From NCBI GenBank assembly GCA_031002005.1, contig JARYHS010013630.1:239823539-239887538 (forward strand): a stretch of DNA of 64,000 bases, in the 5' to 3' direction. Made by a program: the position numbers and the translations under genes. Positions 61,636 to 64,000 of this stretch are shown one piece after another. Source of the DNA: Vandiemenella viatica (Eukaryota; Arthropoda; Insecta; Orthoptera; Morabidae). Positions within the stretch are counted from its first letter, which is position 1, and every line of letters starts with the position of its first letter. The notes beneath the pieces were generated by a model. It worked only from the letters and a program-made list of their open reading frames with translations. It made no database searches and was not told the origin of the DNA.

Positions 61636-61942
61636 TATAATAATAATAATATCGTGTAGTCGTAATGACCTGGTGGCAGGGTTTCTATTGCCTGCTCATT
61701 TTGCCCCTGTCGTAGCAGCATTAACTTAGCCCGCCAATCCTGCCGGGTACGGGGGACCTACAGTTCAACGTGAAATGCGAACCACGGTACCGTCTTGGCG
61801 TACTTCACATTACACAGCAAGCTGCGCCAGAGGTGAGGGCTGAGTTAAGTGCCTATAAAGATCTCCGCCAAGACAGGGATTCGAACCGGGGACCTTGAGA
61901 TCTTCAGTTAGACACCTTAATCACTGAGCCACCAGACCGCTC
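61636..61942 (-). mobile_element. SINE-B copy 3, full length
   Basis: Minus orientation. (ATAAT)n tail complement at 61636-61651, GTGTAGTCGTAATGACCTGG terminus, GGGGGACCTACAGTTCAACG middle, B-box complement GGGATTCGAACCGGGGACC near 61877, and AATCACTGAGCCACCAGACC head. It is the best-preserved member of this family in the window. Confidence 0.85.
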
Positions 61943-62117
61943 AAACTTACGAAACTTACAAATAATTACAAACCATTGTCCTATGACAAACATTTAATGA
62001 ACATTTATTCACAATAATAAATATTGAGGTCAATAATCGAGATAAAAACTACCCTATCTTTTAAGTTGGACCAAATTTCCTAAAAAATCGGTTAAGTAGT
62101 CTCGGAGTTTATCTCGG

Positions 62118-62120
<3 letters not shown>

Positions 62121-62162
<42 letters not shown>
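62121..62162. repeat. (TA)n microsatellite
   Basis: About 42 bases of alternating T and A. Confidence 0.95.
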
Positions 62163-62164
<2 letters not shown>

Positions 62165-62708
62165 AAAGATAAGATTTGTTTCTGACAGGTTTTTGTCAAT
62201 CCTTGTCTGCGTGGAATAGAAATAGAACTAATCTTCAGATAAATGAAACTGAATAAATAAATATGAAGAAAACAGAGAATACAATTAAATTAAAATTACT
62301 TTACATCGAATATATTCAACTTCGCTTACCAGAATATTGCCTTAGTGGTTGAGAACCAGATGTCGCAGATCTTCAGCAACCTTCTGCAACAGCAAAGAAC
62401 GTTTTAATTTATTGTATTTAGTGATAGAAAGTTAATATTAAGAAGTTACAATTGCATATATTGAAATATTTAAGAGAAATAAGACAAAAATAATAATTTA
62501 TATGAAACAATTTTGTACACGATTTCAAACACGGGCTAGTAAAAACACAGTTATCAACAAGCGGTCTACGAGCTCAACAGACGTGGCGCTCGAATTGGAA
62601 AACAAAGGTTGCGTAAAGAACCTTAACTTCGACATGCGTTCCTTTGTTCATATAGGAACGTCCTCGTGTTCGGATTCCAAACTAATGAGTAGGAAAGTGA
62701 AGCTTATC

Positions 62709-62818
62709 AAAACACTGTTCCTTGACCAATAATGCCACACAGAATTTATTTATTTTAGCAAGAACGAAAAACACTGTTCCTTGAAAATACAGAATTTATT
62801 TATTTTAGCAAGAACGAA
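62709..62818. repeat. 59-bp tandem duplication
   Basis: AAAACACTGTTCCTTGA followed by CAGAATTTATTTATTTTAGC and AAGAACGA occurs at 62709 and again at 62768, with a short deletion in the second unit. Confidence 0.9.
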
Positions 62819-62943
62819 GTTCGCATACATAAATATAAAGTTACAGATGAATAGGCTTATTTCGTTGTCATTGTACTATTCCATACATGGAGAGTCCTGA
62901 CTCCCTAGACGTCTTTTATGTTTTCTTCTGATCGCCATCTACT

Positions 62944-62951
62944 ATACAGTC
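62944..62951. repeat. 8-bp target site duplication, left
   Basis: ATACAGTC, identical to 63728-63735. Confidence 0.85.
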
Positions 62952-63727
62952 CAATGTTCCCACCTTACGAAAACAAAAGTCGCTAGACCTGGTCTCATAA
63001 CTCACTAGATTGCGGGATATTTAGAACTAAAAGATTCGCTAGAAATCGCTAAATAAAAAAAACGGAAAATGGTAAGGTAAGTAATAAAAAAAATAGTATT
63101 TTCATTAAATTAAACATAATATTATATTAAAAATCAACATCAAATTTCTAAAATCCGTATTTCTTCTTCATCATCTTGGTCTAACGTCGGAGTTGCAGAA
63201 CTTGCAGCTGTGGAAGGATGAGATGAATCTTCAGTCTTAGATTTAGAAGAGTATTTAGCATCTTTACCAATCACATCAGCAGGAAGGTCGTAACTATAGC
63301 AGTTTATTCACAATTTTTAACTGATTCCTTATAACAGAATGCTATCTAGAGTATTTACAGCTACCATATTTCTCATATTGTTTTTGAGAATGTTCATTGT
63401 ACTAAAAATCATTTCTATTACGGCATTGTAGTGAGAAAGTGATAGGATATGGCTAAATCAGATAACTCCAGAAAGGTATTTATTCCAGCAGCATTCCTGT
63501 ATTGTGTAAGTCATATTTCGTTTTCAATATATTACGTACGCCATTATTTATCCGAGTGAGGGGCGTTACCTACCCCCATTCAATCAAGTTTTTTTGACAC
63601 TCTGCAAGGTTGAATATCAATAAAAATCACCAAATAATTTGTTTAGCGATAACATATTTATGAACGTCGCTTTCGAGCTTCGAAATTCACTAAATCTAGC
63701 GACAAAATCGCTAAGGTGGCAACACTG
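62952..63727 (-). mobile_element. hAT element, internally deleted, 776 bp
   Basis: Left end CAATGTTCCCACCTTA and right end TAAGGTGGCAACACTG (complement CAGTGTTGCCACCTTA) are hAT inverted repeats. A TCGCTAGA word is shared in both subterminal zones. The octamer ATACAGTC flanks both sides. It keeps only the last part of a transposase gene. Confidence 0.9.
63146..63470 (-). pseudogene. hAT transposase C-terminal (dimerisation) fragment
   Basis: Minus strand from about 63455: LSHYNAVIEMIFSTMNILKN, then NMRNMVAVNTLDSIL. This corresponds to the 'S-N-A-x-x-E-R-x-FS-x-M-x-x-x-K...RN-x-L-x-x-x-TL-x-x-L' signature of the hAT dimerisation domain, which is needed for transposase oligomerisation. The usual Glu-Arg reads Glu-Met. 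After a frame change near 63340, DLPADVIGKDAKYS and an acidic tail ending DQDDEEEIRILEI reach a stop near 63146. The DDE and zinc-finger parts are deleted. Confidence 0.75.
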
Positions 63728-63735
63728 ATACAGTC
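63728..63735. repeat. 8-bp target site duplication, right
   Basis: ATACAGTC, identical to 62944-62951. Confidence 0.85.
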
Positions 63736-64000
63736 TTAGGTGGCGCCTTCTGCATCCTGATAGTCGAGAGCACGATGCCACAGCTACTCTGCGTCTTTGC
63801 GTCCGTTCTGGATAAACCTTTGGCTTCCAAATACAACAGCCTCACCTCTGACCCCTTGTGTGTGTGTGGTCTTCAGGAAGAGGTTCTGCTGGGTGAGACG
63901 GCTCAGCACACGACAGGAACTACATGCAATGCGACACAAAGCAACGTTATTCATGTTCGCTTATATCTAGCAACTTATCACCTTATCTGATGCCATGAGA
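63736..64000. other. no gene recognised
   Basis: A 71-codon ORF (63775-63990) has no known family. The window ends here. Confidence 0.4.

Larger units (their letters stand above)
61943..62943. other. no gene recognised
   Basis: Contains the (TA)n tract and the 59-bp duplication listed separately. The ORF 62502-62732 has no recognised domain. Confidence 0.5.

Overview
This window reads as repeat-dominated insect nuclear DNA. It is AT-rich with long stretches lacking ORFs, microsatellites, tRNA-derived SINEs, LINE relics, an LTR-retroelement relic, hAT and Tc1/mariner elements, Helitron-like elements and a satellite array. I found no intact protein gene, functional tRNA, rRNA, CRISPR array or bacterial-style operon. 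The main SINE family and one Tc1 family look like repeats I associate from memory with orthopteran and other polyneopteran insects. That placement is a recollection, not a search result.

Layout. 700-2150: GC-rich decayed block, possibly the 5' half of a non-LTR retrotransposon. 3660-4640: decayed minus-strand element ORF with an SGNH-like 'DSHGRH' motif. 4666-6873: hAT-type element with a perfect 8-bp target duplication and an internal ~51-bp minisatellite. 10356-11031: two SINE-A copies. 12722-15681: AT-rich satellite of ~167-bp monomers with a ~670-bp higher-order repeat. 16440-23198: more SINE-A copies, a LINE tail, a 276-bp tandem duplication, a SINE-B, and a SINE-A split by a TA-flanked MITE. 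24918-26054: broken Tc1 element with both ends. 26712-27514: Helitron-like element carrying a tRNA-like segment. 29872-32420: decayed repeats. 33585-35691: SINE-A, second Tc1 family, SINE-B. 36858-37730: Gypsy-type RT relic. 38330-40470: Jockey/CR1-group LINE relic. 44553-45156: LINE 3' end with poly(A). 46256-48916: large Helitron-like element with an internal tandem duplication. 50570-52200: decayed RT fragments. 54150-55142: mariner-related transposase relic. 56280-57360: second hAT. 58342-59322: possible inverted-repeat element. 60121-61433: second, inverted copy of the tRNA-carrying Helitron-like element. 62952-63727: third hAT, keeping the C-terminal part of a transposase.

No genes work together here; every recognisable coding stretch is a broken transposon gene. 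The best-supported results are boundaries readable directly from sequence: three 8-bp hAT duplications, SINE duplications, one TA insertion that splits a SINE exactly, and paired Helitron-like ends. The most unusual observation is that two Helitron-like copies 33 kb apart share an embedded pol III-type tRNA-like module. A few non-repetitive stretches (8240-8870, 18000-18330, 41640-41960, 42830-43160) are candidates for regulatory DNA or first exons of an unseen host gene. This is inference only.
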